Below, one piece after another: positions 25,904-33,747 of a DNA stretch of 50,028 bases. The DNA comes from Ewingella americana ATCC 33852 (GTDB lineage: Bacteria > Pseudomonadota > Gammaproteobacteria > Enterobacterales > Enterobacteriaceae). The notes beneath the pieces were generated by a model. It searched no databases. It saw nothing but the letters and a program-made list of their open reading frames with translations, and had not been told where the DNA came from. The translations under genes were made by a program, and so were the position numbers. Each line of letters begins with the position of its first letter. Within the stretch, counting starts at the first letter, position 1. The stretch spans positions 1-50,028 of the forward strand of contig NZ_JMPJ01000031.1 in the NCBI RefSeq assembly GCF_000735345.1, in the 5' to 3' direction.

Positions 25904-26481
25904 AGGCCCACGCAGCTCTTTAAGTGCTCAAGGGCGCGACGGATCCAGCTTTTAATCGTGCCAAGAGGTTGTTGTAAATGGTCTGAGACTTCGCCGTGCG
26001 AAAGCCCCTGATAGTACGCCAGCACCAGACTCTGCCGCTGTTCGCTGGGCAGATGCGCCATGCAGTCGGCCAGCACTTTGGCTTCGGCGTTGTGCTGCAA
26101 GTTGCGCAGCGGCTCATCGCTGCCCACCGACAGGCTCTGCTCGAGGCCGTCGTCCAGCTCATCAAGCTGGTTATCACTGCCGCGCATCCAGTCAATAGCG
26201 CGGTTGCGCACGATGTGGGTCAGCCAGGTCATCGGCGAACTCAGCGCGCCATTATAAGAAGCGGCCCGGTTCCACGCGGTGATAAAGCTGTCATGCAGTA
26301 CCTCTTCGGCCCACGCGTGGCGGCGCAGCATGCGCAACGCAACGGCGAACAGGCGCGGCGAAGTCAAACGGTACAATTTTTCGAAGGCCTGACGATCCCC
26401 ACCAGCCATGGCGTGCATCAGGTCACGTAAGGGATCCTCGGAAGGATCCGGCGTGTTTTTTATTGTTAAATTCTCATGCAT
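25900..26481 (-). CDS. ECF RNA polymerase sigma factor (SigK/RpoE-like)
   Basis: The 193-residue sigma-70-family protein contains only regions 2 and 4. Region 2 is LYRLTSPRLFAVALRMLRR to DSFITAWNRAASYNG and MTWLTHIVRNRAIDWMR. Region 4 is LPSEQRQSLVLAYYQGLSHG and LGTIKSWIRRALEHLKSC. I start it at the ATG at 26481. A GTG 45 bp upstream would sit inside a 9-bp hairpin (26505-26531) and has no better ribosome binding site. It is cotranscribed with an RskA-type anti-sigma and preceded by a fasciclin-domain gene, the same company kept by SigK in mycobacteria. Confidence 0.88.
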   Translation of the reverse strand: MHENLTIKNTPDPSEDPLRDLMHAMAGGDRQAFEKLYRLTSPRLFAVALRMLRRHAWAEEVLHDSFITAWNRAASYNGALSSPMTWLTHIVRNRAIDWMRGSDNQLDELDDGLEQSLSVGSDEPLRNLQHNAEAKVLADCMAHLPSEQRQSLVLAYYQGLSHGEVSDHLQQPLGTIKSWIRRALEHLKSCVGL

Positions 26482-26504
26482 TCGCCAGCCCCGAAACCGA
26501 AAGT

Positions 26505-26531
26505 GTGCAGTGGGATTTTTCGCCACTGCAC
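26505..26531 (-). other. Hairpin between fasciclin and sigma genes
   Basis: A perfect 9-bp stem (GTGCAGTGG 26505-26513, CCACTGCAC 26523-26531) lies 16 bp after the fasciclin stop. On the minus strand no T tract follows, so it is more likely a processing or attenuation structure than a terminator. It could set different levels of the two products. Confidence 0.5.
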
Positions 26532-26546
26532 CCAGTATAGACGGTT

Positions 26547-27107
26547 TTATTTCGGCATCAGCACGGTATCAATCACATCGATCACGCCATTTTTCTGTTG
26601 CACATCATAGGTGCTGATGTTGGCAACATCGCCTTTGGCATCTTTCAACTGAATGTTGTGCGGGCCATTGCCAATCAGCCACAGCGCCTGACCATTCACG
26701 GTTTTCAGTTCGGCTTTACCACCACCTTTTTTAATCAGCTTTTCCAGATCTTTCATCTCATATTTCCCGGCCACCACGTGGTAGGTCAGGATGCTGGTCA
26801 GCGTGGCCTTGTTTTCAGGTTTTACCAGATTAGCCACAGTACCTGCTGGAAGCTTGTTGAAGGCGGCATCGGTGGGTGCGAAGACGGTGAACGGCCCTTT
26901 GCTTTGCAGAGTATCTACCAGACCTGCGGCTTTAACTGCCGCCACCAGTGTGGTGTGATCTTTAGAGTTCACGGCGTTCTCGACGATATTTTTCGACGGG
27001 TACATTGCCGCGCCGCCCACCATGGTGGTGTCGGACATCATTGCTGCCATTGACGCGGTGCTGAAAAGAATCGAAGCACAGATTGCGGTACGAATAAGCG
27101 TTTTCAT
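26547..27107 (-). CDS. Exported fasciclin (FAS1) domain protein
   Basis: The 186-residue protein has a signal peptide (MKTLIRTAICASILFSTASMA, cleavage near AAMMSD). It has one FAS1 domain with both conserved boxes: H1 LQSKGPFTVFAPTDAAFNKL and H2 near LTSILTYHVVAGKY, then GKAELKTVNGQALWL and NGVIDVIDTVLMP at the end. FAS1 proteins mediate adhesion or extracellular-matrix contacts. In mycobacteria, MPT70/MPT83 are FAS1 products controlled by SigK/RskA. The start is the ATG at 27107 with AAAGGACCACATC. It leads an operon with the ECF sigma and anti-sigma genes. Confidence 0.9.
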   Translation of the reverse strand: MKTLIRTAICASILFSTASMAAMMSDTTMVGGAAMYPSKNIVENAVNSKDHTTLVAAVKAAGLVDTLQSKGPFTVFAPTDAAFNKLPAGTVANLVKPENKATLTSILTYHVVAGKYEMKDLEKLIKKGGGKAELKTVNGQALWLIGNGPHNIQLKDAKGDVANISTYDVQQKNGVIDVIDTVLMPK

Positions 27108-27130
27108 GATGTGGTCCTTTAAGGGTAAGT

Positions 27131-27146
27131 AGACAAGGTCTTGTCT
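27131..27146. promoter_or_regulatory. 16-bp palindrome in the fasciclin leader
   Basis: AGACAAG-GT-CTTGTCT is a perfect inverted repeat located just downstream of the predicted transcription start. It may be an operator or a small 5' stem. No regulator is known. Confidence 0.4.
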
Positions 27147-27156
27147 CACATCTGTA

Positions 27157-27184
27157 CATACGAACCAGAGCGCGATTTGGATGC
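27157..27184 (-). promoter_or_regulatory. Candidate ECF-sigma promoter of the fasciclin operon
   Basis: On the minus strand GCATCC (27179-27184) and CGTATG (27157-27162) are separated by 16 bp, about 50 bp before the fasciclin ATG. This resembles the mycobacterial SigK promoter (CCATCC-N16/17-CGAATA) and other ECF promoters. Autoregulation by the downstream sigma factor is inferred. Confidence 0.5.
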
Positions 27185-27232
27185 AGGAAAATCAAAATAA
27201 AATGCAGATATTTTTAACTCGCTGAATTTACG

Positions 27233-27262
27233 CATAAAAGAACCACGCACGGCGGCGTGGTT
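27233..27262 (-). terminator. Terminator of the Ntn amidase gene
   Basis: AACCACGC (27241-27248) pairs with GCGTGGTT (27255-27262). On the minus strand the hairpin is followed by CTTTTAT. It lies about 45 bp after the amidase stop. Confidence 0.6.
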
Positions 27263-27290
27263 TGGCGTGGTTTGGCGTGGTTTGGCGTGG
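27254..27290. repeat. 10-bp tandem repeat (GGCGTGGTTT, 3.7 copies)
   Basis: GGCGTGGTTT is repeated three times, followed by GGCGTGG. The unit is one arm of the adjacent terminator hairpin, so the array looks like slippage duplication of that arm. Any of the units can pair with the single opposite arm at 27241-27248. Confidence 0.9.
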
Positions 27291-27304
27291 GATCGGGGCG
27301 AAAG

Positions 27305-28393
27305 CTATTTTACCGGCTGGGCCTGCGCCAGCACATTGCCTTCCCAACCCTTTTCCGCATAGTCATTGAGATGCTGGATCTTGCGCACCGGCTGGTCGGC
27401 GGCGAAGTTAATGTCACCCAGTTTCACCCATACCTGAGAAGGCGCGAAGGTCGATTTGAAATGATATTCGCCGTGGCTGAGGTCCGACAGGGTGGTCCAG
27501 TAAGTGCCGATGCCTTTGTTAAACTGCGGATTTTTGCTGTATTTGGCATAGGCGTCGATCACTGGTTTTTCGTGCGGGCCGGTCGGCGTACCTATTGGGT
27601 ATTCAATATTGTGCATCACGGATAATAGGAAGCCCTGCGCCTGATTTTTAGTATCGGCTTTTGGCAGATTTTTCAGGTCAAAGGTGGCGCGAACTAAACG
27701 CTGATCGGCGTCCAGCCCCAGAGGGATTTGGTCCCGCGTCGCGTGGCTGTATTTGGCCAAATTCTTCAACTGCTGGTCATAAGAGGGCGGGTTAGTCATC
27801 ACCTGATACTGCTTGCCGTGGTAAATATTCACCTTACCGTTATCGATTTCGATAATTGCCGAGTCGCCGCTGGCGTCCTCAATGGCGATGTGTTTGGTGT
27901 CAGACGCGTAATCGATCGGCATCTTTTTGGCGACCAGACGCACGTCGTGCTGGATGGCATTCACAGCGTCATTGACCGTCGCAAAGTTATCGAGGATGTA
28001 GCTTAGCCACGCGCGGCTTTCGATAACCGGCTTGTCCTGATTGGACTGCTGCTCTTGGCTGCCATTGGTGTAGAACAGCGTGTGGCCCGCCAAGCCTTTC
28101 TCATTCATGCCGTCCATCGGGAAGGCGTCATCGGCATAAATCACCACGCTGCCATACTGAGTTTTCCAGTGTGCGGCGTGGGCATCGTCACCGCCATTGT
28201 GCGATACGCCACGCGGCGTGATCACCAGCGCAGGGTCTACCGGGCCGAAGAAGTCCAGATTGCGCGCGCTGATAATATTGCCGGGATCAGTATTCAAAAA
28301 TGCGCGGGTACAGGCCTCTGCGCTGCTGACCATCGCGCCGCCGAGGGCTAAGCCGATAAGGGTGGCGGATAAGGTGCGGGAAAGGGTTTTCAT
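27305..28393 (-). CDS. Exported Ntn amidase (penicillin V acylase / choloylglycine hydrolase family)
   Basis: The 362-residue protein starts at the ATG at 28393 (GGAGTCCTATT upstream). It has a signal peptide ending SSAEA, so the mature protein begins with Cys in CTRAFLNTD, the N-terminal nucleophile of the CBAH/PVA family. Other family residues follow: NIISARNLDFF, MDGMNEKGLAGHTLFY, ESRAWLSYILDNFATV, and GTPTGPHEK. The mature enzyme cleaves linear amides. Substrates in the family include bile salts, penicillin V and N-acyl-homoserine lactones; no choice can be made here. Periplasmic location is predicted. A LysR-type regulator is transcribed divergently 150 bp away and is a likely controller. 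Confidence 0.88.
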   Translation of the reverse strand: MKTLSRTLSATLIGLALGGAMVSSAEACTRAFLNTDPGNIISARNLDFFGPVDPALVITPRGVSHNGGDDAHAAHWKTQYGSVVIYADDAFPMDGMNEKGLAGHTLFYTNGSQEQQSNQDKPVIESRAWLSYILDNFATVNDAVNAIQHDVRLVAKKMPIDYASDTKHIAIEDASGDSAIIEIDNGKVNIYHGKQYQVMTNPPSYDQQLKNLAKYSHATRDQIPLGLDADQRLVRATFDLKNLPKADTKNQAQGFLLSVMHNIEYPIGTPTGPHEKPVIDAYAKYSKNPQFNKGIGTYWTTLSDLSHGEYHFKSTFAPSQVWVKLGDINFAADQPVRKIQHLNDYAEKGWEGNVLAQAQPVK

Positions 28394-28543
28394 AATAGGA
28401 CTCCATGTGCGATTGCCCATCGGGGCGTCAGTTGATGGAGTAGAGAGTACGAGGCAAAAGAGATTGCGTTAAATCACTGTGCGGGGGAAATTCCCCCGGT
28501 AGAATGTCGATAAAGATGAAAATAGACGCACTAAGGAGCAAGG

Positions 28544-29416
28544 ATGGCCGCCCTGAGATTTTCACTGGCGCAAATTGAAGCTTTTACCAGCGTGGCGGAA
28601 GAGGGCAATTTGACCCGCGCTGCCAAGAAGCTCGGCAAAGATCGCACCACTCTCAGCCAACTGTTGGAATATCTGGAGCTGGATTTAGGCTACAGCCTGT
28701 TTGACCGCAGCACGCGCCCCTTGGCCCTAACTGACGAAGGTGTGCGGCTGTATCGCCAAGCGAGGCTGTTCCTGCTAGAGGCGCAGGCCTTTAATCGCAC
28801 GGCGGAGAACATTCCGCAGCAAATCACCCAGCGGCTAGTCATCGCCTATGACAACTTTATGCCTCGGGGCACGCTCGTCAAACTGACGGCCAAACTGGCG
28901 CAGCACCACATTCTGGTTGATTTACTCTGCCAGCCTCGCGAGCAGTGCGAAGCCGCATTAGAGCGCGGCGAGGTGAATATCGGGCTGTATCAGGCGATGA
29001 ACCGGGCGATCAGCGATCGCTTCAAATGGCGGGCTACCGGCTCGGTGGAGCTGGCGGCCTATGCGGCTCGCGGCGTGTTTACCAGCCAGACGGCGGTGTC
29101 GATGCTGACGCTGGCTTCCACTCGCCAACTGATGCCGTTCATTGATTTGCCGACCAGCATGGCGCAGCGCCTGCAAGTGGCGGACAGCATCTGTCGAGTG
29201 AATGACTTGGCGCTGCTCCAGCCGCTGCTCAGTGCCGGGGCCTGCTGGGCGCTGTTGCCTTTGCACTTTGGCGCAGACCATTGGCCGGATATCGAAAGGT
29301 TGGATACGGAGCTGGGCAATGCCGGACTGACCCACCCGCTGGTGGCGCTGTGGCTGCCCGGTAGCCCGGCGCAGCCCGCGATTGACCAGTTATTGCGGCT
29401 GATTGGCGAATGCTAA
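28544..29416 (+). CDS. LysR-type transcriptional regulator
   Basis: The 290-residue protein has an N-terminal winged helix (LAQIEAFTSVAEEGNLTRAA, KKLGKDRTTLSQLLEYLELD, LFDRSTRPLALTDEG) and a C-terminal periplasmic-binding-like effector domain from about residue 90. The length is typical of LysR proteins. AAGGAG lies five bases before the ATG. It is divergent from the amidase gene and convergent with rhtA (16 bp apart). The usual LysR logic suggests it regulates the amidase; the effector is unknown. Confidence 0.88.
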   Translation: MAALRFSLAQIEAFTSVAEEGNLTRAAKKLGKDRTTLSQLLEYLELDLGYSLFDRSTRPLALTDEGVRLYRQARLFLLEAQAFNRTAENIPQQITQRLVIAYDNFMPRGTLVKLTAKLAQHHILVDLLCQPREQCEAALERGEVNIGLYQAMNRAISDRFKWRATGSVELAAYAARGVFTSQTAVSMLTLASTRQLMPFIDLPTSMAQRLQVADSICRVNDLALLQPLLSAGACWALLPLHFGADHWPDIERLDTELGNAGLTHPLVALWLPGSPAQPAIDQLLRLIGEC

Positions 29417-29432
29417 CTGGCCGCGTATAGCC

Positions 29433-30419
29433 TTATTGATTAGACGGCGGCGGCGGAGAAACCGGCACCGATTCCAACTTGGTTTTGCGCTGAATGGTCA
29501 GCGTGGAGCCTGCTGACGCGGCAATAATCGCCGCCAGCGCCAGCCATTGGGTGCCAGTTAGGAACTCGCCGAGGAAGATAATCCCCGACAGCGCGGCCAT
29601 CGCTGGCTCCATGCTCATTAAGGTGCCGAAGGTTTTGGCGGGAAGCTTGGTCATGGCGACCATTTCCAGCGAATAGGGCACGGCGGAGGTCAGCAGGGCA
29701 ATCAACAGGCCCAGCGGCAGAATGGACAGCGAAAAGATGGAGCTGTGAGCCTGAAACGCGCCAATGGGGAAGAAGATCAGCGCGCCAATCAAAGAACCCA
29801 GCGCCGCCGTGCCGGGGCCATAGCTGCTGCCTGCACGCTGGCCCGCCAGAATGTAGATAGCCCAGCAGGTGCCGGCAAACAGCGCCAGACAGGCACCTTT
29901 CAGGTCGATGCTGTCCGTGGACTGCCCGAGGGGCAGCAGGAACCACAGGCCAACCACCGCCAAAATCACCCAGACGAAATCCACCGGGCGGCGAGACGAG
30001 AACATCGCCACCGCCAGCGGCCCGGTGAACTCCAGCGCCACGCCGACGCCCAGCGGAATAGTTTGGATAGCCAGATAGAAGCTGTAGTTCATGCTGCCGA
30101 GCGCCAGCCCGTAAATCAGCAGGGCTTTCAGGTTGCCGCCGCGCATTTTAATCCGCCACGGTCTGAACCACGCCAACAAGATAAGAGAACCAATGCCTAG
30201 ACGCAGCGCGGTCACCCCCTGCGGGCCAACCACCGGGAACAGGGTTTTTGCCAGCGACGCGCCGCCCTGCAAAGAGAGCATGGCGATTAATAGCAGCAGC
30301 ACGGCAATAAGAGGAGAGGCTGACTTGGCAATCGCGGGGAGGGCAGGTGCCGGGTCCGCAGAAATATTATGAGATGTGGTGTTTCCGTCTGCGGGTGAAT
30401 TTTTGTCTGACTCGGTCAT
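29433..30419 (-). CDS. rhtA: Threonine/homoserine exporter RhtA (EamA family)
   Basis: The 328-residue protein has ten predicted transmembrane helices in two EamA repeats. Segments LQGGASLAKTLFPVVG, GVTALRLGIGSLILLAWF, VALEFTGPLAVAMFSSRRPV and GTLMSMEPAMAALSGIIFLGE match RhtA of E. coli closely. The N-terminus (MTESDKNSPADG and following) is about 35 residues longer than E. coli RhtA and hydrophilic. The start is the ATG at 30419, with TAAGG eight bases upstream; a GTG 51 bp further up lacks a ribosome binding site. It is next to ompX, as in E. coli. It exports threonine and homoserine across the inner membrane. Confidence 0.92.
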   Translation of the reverse strand: MTESDKNSPADGNTTSHNISADPAPALPAIAKSASPLIAVLLLLIAMLSLQGGASLAKTLFPVVGPQGVTALRLGIGSLILLAWFRPWRIKMRGGNLKALLIYGLALGSMNYSFYLAIQTIPLGVGVALEFTGPLAVAMFSSRRPVDFVWVILAVVGLWFLLPLGQSTDSIDLKGACLALFAGTCWAIYILAGQRAGSSYGPGTAALGSLIGALIFFPIGAFQAHSSIFSLSILPLGLLIALLTSAVPYSLEMVAMTKLPAKTFGTLMSMEPAMAALSGIIFLGEFLTGTQWLALAAIIAASAGSTLTIQRKTKLESVPVSPPPPSNQ

Positions 30420-30821
30420 CCTTCGCGCCTTAAATGTGATCCCGATTCCGCGGAATTCTTGTTTTATCACTAAAAACTGTGAGCGATGTGTTGTTGAGGG
30501 TTCAGTGTAGAGGGAAAAGAGGGGCGAAAAAATCCAAAAAAATTATTTTTTAGGTTCAGCTTTCGGAAAAACCTGCACTTTTTTGATTGAAAAGTGCGCA
30601 AAACTTTAGGAATTTTCTGCTAATCGTAAAAAGTTCAATAAGTTTCACTTATACTTTTTCGACGAAAAAATCATTAATAATCATTAAGATATGTTGTGTT
30701 GGAAACTTCTTGTTACACCATATGATGCTTTGGACATCTTATATCAGGCAGAGTTTCACACTGCTTTTTGTTATATTTTCGTGGTGAAGGTTACTTTTGT
30801 TTCCCATTTGAGGTGGTTGTT
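30420..30821. other. Divergent regulatory region between rhtA and ompX
   Basis: This 402-bp AT-rich region must contain the rhtA and ompX promoters. I see no gene in it. Runs of A/T at 30530-30560 and 30640-30690 suggest curved DNA. The ompX leader is long and could hold sRNA target sites near the start codon (GAGGTGGTTGTT before ATG), but no exact promoter was fixed. Confidence 0.4.
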
Positions 30822-31349
30822 ATGAAAAAAATTGCATGTCTTTCCGCATTAGCTTGCGTAGTAGCACTGGGCGCTTCTAGCGCATTCGCAGACACCAGCA
30901 CCGTAACTGCAGGTTACGCTCAGGGTGATATGCAAGGCGTTGCTAACAAAGCAAACGGCTTCAACCTGAAATACCGTTTCGAGCAAGACAGCAACCCACT
31001 GGGCGTTATCGGCTCTTTCACTTACATCGAGAAAAACAGCTACCCAAGCGCTGACAACTATAACAAAGGTCAGTACTACGGTGTGACTGCTGGTCCAGCT
31101 TACCGTCTGAACGACTGGGCTTCCATCTACGGTGTTGTGGGTGTGGGTTACGGTAAATTCGAAGGCACCAACGGTGTTAGCACTGTTGACCGTCAGAAAT
31201 CTGACACTAGCGACTACGGCTTCTCTTACGGCGCTGGTCTGCAGTTCAACCCAATCGAAAACGTTGCTCTGGACGTTTCTTACGAACAGTCTCGTATCCG
31301 CAGTGTTGACGTTGGCACTTGGATCGCTGGCGTGGGTTACCGCTTCTAA
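30822..31349 (+). CDS. ompX: Outer-membrane protein OmpX (Ail/Lom family)
   Basis: The 175-residue protein has a signal peptide (MKKIACLSALACVVALGASSAFA, cleaved before DTST). The mature protein forms an eight-stranded barrel with alternating aromatic strands (TVTAGYAQGDMQG, GFNLKYRFEQ, GVIGSFTYIEK, QYYGVTAGPAYRLNDWASIYG) and ends in ..GVGYRF with C-terminal Phe. Length and pattern match OmpX (E. coli 171). The in-frame extension upstream of 30822 has no ribosome binding site; GAGGTG precedes this ATG. Codon use is that of a highly expressed gene. Confidence 0.95.
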   Translation: MKKIACLSALACVVALGASSAFADTSTVTAGYAQGDMQGVANKANGFNLKYRFEQDSNPLGVIGSFTYIEKNSYPSADNYNKGQYYGVTAGPAYRLNDWASIYGVVGVGYGKFEGTNGVSTVDRQKSDTSDYGFSYGAGLQFNPIENVALDVSYEQSRIRSVDVGTWIAGVGYRF

Positions 31350-31394
31350 TTATTCGAAAAAGTTAGCGTTCAATCGCTACACGGTTTCGAAAAT

Positions 31395-31422
31395 AAAAAC
31401 CGCCTCTCGGGGCGGTTTTTTT
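31395..31422 (+). terminator. Terminator of ompX
   Basis: The stem AAAAACCGCC / GGCGGTTTTT has a 6-nt loop and is followed by more T residues. It lies 45 bp after the ompX stop and shows the classical intrinsic terminator form. Confidence 0.92.
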
Positions 31423-31461
31423 ATGCCTGCTATTTCGTCATTTTATCTCGTCATTTCCGCG

Positions 31462-32226
31462 TCAAATCCCGCTGTACCAGTTGTAACCCTGATCTTCCCA
31501 GTAGCCGCCCGGATATTCATTGGTCACGAAGATAGCGCCAATGTGCTTAGCGTTCTTGAATCCCAGCTTGGTCGGCATGCGTAGACGCAGCGGGTAGCCA
31601 AAGTCAGGGGGCAGGGGCTTGCCGCCAAAATCCAGCGCCAGAATGGTCTGCGGGTGCAGCGCCGTCGCCATGTCGATGCTCGAGTAGTAACGGTCGTCGC
31701 ACTTGAAGCCGACATATTTGGCCGTCAGATCCGCGCCGACGTGCTGCAAGAAGGTTTTCAGCGGCACGCCGCTCCACTGGCCGATAGCGCTCCAGCCTTC
31801 AATACAGATAAGCCGGGTGATTTGGCTCTCCTGCGGCAGGCGCTGAAGCTGCTCCAGCGTCCATGGCGCTTTCTTCTGCACTAAGCCCGACACTTCCAGC
31901 CGATAGTTAGGAATATCGATTTCGGGGACGTTGTATTCGGGATAATAGGCATTGAAGCGAAACGGCGTAGTGATCTGGTCGGCGCGATAAGTCTGCGCCA
32001 GTTTCTGCCCGCCGAACAGCCAACCCTGCACGCGGTCATTCCAGCGCGACATGGCCCACAGCACTTTGTCCACATTGTCGCCATCCTGCAAATTGCAGCC
32101 GGTGAGCATCGACACCGCGCCAAGGGTCAGGCCCGAGCGTAACAGCAGGCGACGCTGGATATTCACCAGTTGTTTGCGCTGATCCGGTTCGAGGATAATT
32201 TTCGGCTTATCTGCTTTGTCACTCAT
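31462..32226 (-). CDS. Tat-exported molybdopterin-dependent oxidoreductase (sulfite oxidase / MsrP-like fold)
   Basis: The 254-residue protein has a twin-arginine signal (QRRLLLRSGLTLGAVSMLTG) ending in a lipobox-like LTGC. The oxidoreductase molybdopterin-binding domain follows: DIPNYRLEVSGLV, LPQESQITRLICIEGWSAIG (Cys is the probable Mo ligand), WSGVPLKTFLQHV, YPLRLRMPTKLGFKNAKHIG and GGYWEDQGYNWYSGI. It is shorter than E. coli MsrP (334) and has a different partner, so the symbol is withheld. It likely reduces an oxidised periplasmic substrate using electrons from the adjacent cytochrome b. Its start overlaps the cytochrome gene by eight bases. Confidence 0.87.
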   Translation of the reverse strand: MSDKADKPKIILEPDQRKQLVNIQRRLLLRSGLTLGAVSMLTGCNLQDGDNVDKVLWAMSRWNDRVQGWLFGGQKLAQTYRADQITTPFRFNAYYPEYNVPEIDIPNYRLEVSGLVQKKAPWTLEQLQRLPQESQITRLICIEGWSAIGQWSGVPLKTFLQHVGADLTAKYVGFKCDDRYYSSIDMATALHPQTILALDFGGKPLPPDFGYPLRLRMPTKLGFKNAKHIGAIFVTNEYPGGYWEDQGYNWYSGI

Positions 32227-32884
32227 CGGCGTGCTCCTTTAAGGCCGTTTTCTTGCCGCCGGTGACCATGGCGACAAAGGTTTTAGGCACCAGAAGCACC
32301 ATCAAAACGTGGATAACCACAAACAGCATCACGCCGCTCATGGCGAAGAAATGCACATAGCGAGCAATGTCGAAGCCGCCAAACAGCCAGACCAGCGCGC
32401 TGAACTGCACCGGCTTCCAAATAGACAGCCCTGAGAGCACCAGCAGCGCGCCGAGCAGCAGCACCCCGACATACATTACTTTTTGCACCGCATTGTATTC
32501 ACCCAGCTTATGAGGCAGCTTGAAGGTGATGGCTTTGACTATGTCTCGCCAAATGGACGCTGGTGTAAAAGGGAAAAAGTCGCGCTTGAAGTGGCCGCTC
32601 AAAGCGCCCCACAGCAGGTAAATCAGCGCGTTAGCAGCCAGCAGCCACATTACCGCCAGATGCCAGGCAATATTGCCGCCCAGCCAGCCTCCCAGCGTAG
32701 TTATTTGCGGGAAGGTGAGAAATTCGAACAGCGGGTCGGCGTTGTAGATACCCCAGCCGCTCATCACCATGCCAATCATCGCCAGCAGGTTAATCCAGTG
32801 GCACAGCCGCACAGGCCAAGGATGGATTTTTCGTGGCTTACGCCGGGCTGGCGAGAGAGGTTTCACCGAAGGTTGATGGCTCAC
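32219..32884 (-). CDS. Membrane cytochrome b (b561 / PhsC-like) partner of the molybdoenzyme
   Basis: The 221-residue inner-membrane protein has a GTG start with AGGAGCCTTCTT. Four to five helices carry histidines placed as haem ligands: HPWPVRLCHWINLLAMIG, IAWHLAVMWLLAANA, ARYVHFFAMSGVMLF and VVIHVLMVLLVPKTF. The family (cytochrome b/b6-like, Ni-hydrogenase b-subunit type) takes electrons from quinol. It is translationally coupled to the molybdoenzyme gene, so it is the probable electron donor, taking the role MsrQ has for MsrP. Confidence 0.87.
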   Translation of the reverse strand: MSHQPSVKPLSPARRKPRKIHPWPVRLCHWINLLAMIGMVMSGWGIYNADPLFEFLTFPQITTLGGWLGGNIAWHLAVMWLLAANALIYLLWGALSGHFKRDFFPFTPASIWRDIVKAITFKLPHKLGEYNAVQKVMYVGVLLLGALLVLSGLSIWKPVQFSALVWLFGGFDIARYVHFFAMSGVMLFVVIHVLMVLLVPKTFVAMVTGGKKTALKEHADE

Positions 32885-33027
32885 AAGAAGGCTCCTGTGC
32901 TATCAAGCAGAGTCGAAAAGAGCGAAGCCAAACGGCGCGAAAAGAGGGGGTTCCGCAGCGTTTGGCCTCTTATTACGGCAACATCGTCAGTAAAATGTTA
33001 GACACAGGAGACTGACGAAGACGCCGT

Positions 33028-33642
33028 TTACATTGGTGGTGCGACGCCGTCTTTGCCAGCGGCGATACCACGAGCAACCAAGTTGCCTTTATCGTCTTTG
33101 GCGGCGAACAGCACGATTTTCACGCCCGGTTTCAGCAAGCTGCGGTCGCCCGGCGCTAACAGAACTACTGGCACATCATCAGGCACGACCACGGTTTTCT
33201 GCGCGTCATGGTATTTCACGGTCAGGGTGCGGCCATTGCTGTTAACTAGCTTGCCCACGGTGCCGTTGGTCATGGTGTTGATTTTGCCATCGGCGGATTC
33301 AAACGGGTTGAAGCCTTCACCGCTGCCGCGCAGGCTTGGTGCGAAGACGTGAACTTCCAGCGCTTTCAGCGTGCCGTCTGCTTGTGGTACGGCGGCGGTG
33401 CCGATAAAGCTGTCAGCTTTAATGTCTGAGATCTGGCCTTTAGAAACGCTGTTAACCTTGGTCTGATCGTTGATTTTCACATCCAGCTTGTCACCTTGAC
33501 GGGTGGTGATTTGCATCGATGAATCATTCACTGAGTCGATAGTTCCGCGCGTCGGTTTAATCACGTTATCTGCTGCGATTGCGCCGGTACACATCAGAAG
33601 CGAGCTGAGGACTAAGCCCGCCAGGCGTGTTGAAGTCGTCAT
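33028..33642 (-). CDS. Exported DUF5666 domain protein
   Basis: The 204-residue protein has a signal peptide (MTTSTRLAGLVLSSLLMCTGAIA, cleaved before ADNV). It has two or more repeats of an OB-like beta fold: GTIDSVNDSSMQITTRQG with KLDVKINDQTKV, and GTVGKLVNSNGRTLTVKYHD with KTVVVPDDVPVV. This is the DUF5666 pattern. Its function is not known. It is the first gene of the leftward unit leading to the cytochrome b and molybdoenzyme genes (143-bp gap) and is divergent from the two-component system. It may bind a metal or substrate for the pathway (inference). Confidence 0.75.
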   Translation of the reverse strand: MTTSTRLAGLVLSSLLMCTGAIAADNVIKPTRGTIDSVNDSSMQITTRQGDKLDVKINDQTKVNSVSKGQISDIKADSFIGTAAVPQADGTLKALEVHVFAPSLRGSGEGFNPFESADGKINTMTNGTVGKLVNSNGRTLTVKYHDAQKTVVVPDDVPVVLLAPGDRSLLKPGVKIVLFAAKDDKGNLVARGIAAGKDGVAPPM

Positions 33643-33747
33643 GTTAACTCTCCATATTTTTGCAGGTTGATCAAAGTGATAGTGTTTTTGCTATAGGGTA
33701 TAGCTTAGTTAAGAGTGGACGATAAACCCGAACAGTGAGATGACAAC

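Noticed and set aside
27254-27290. CRISPR-like array
   Set aside because: It is a simple 10-bp tandem repeat without spacers, and no cas genes are in the window.
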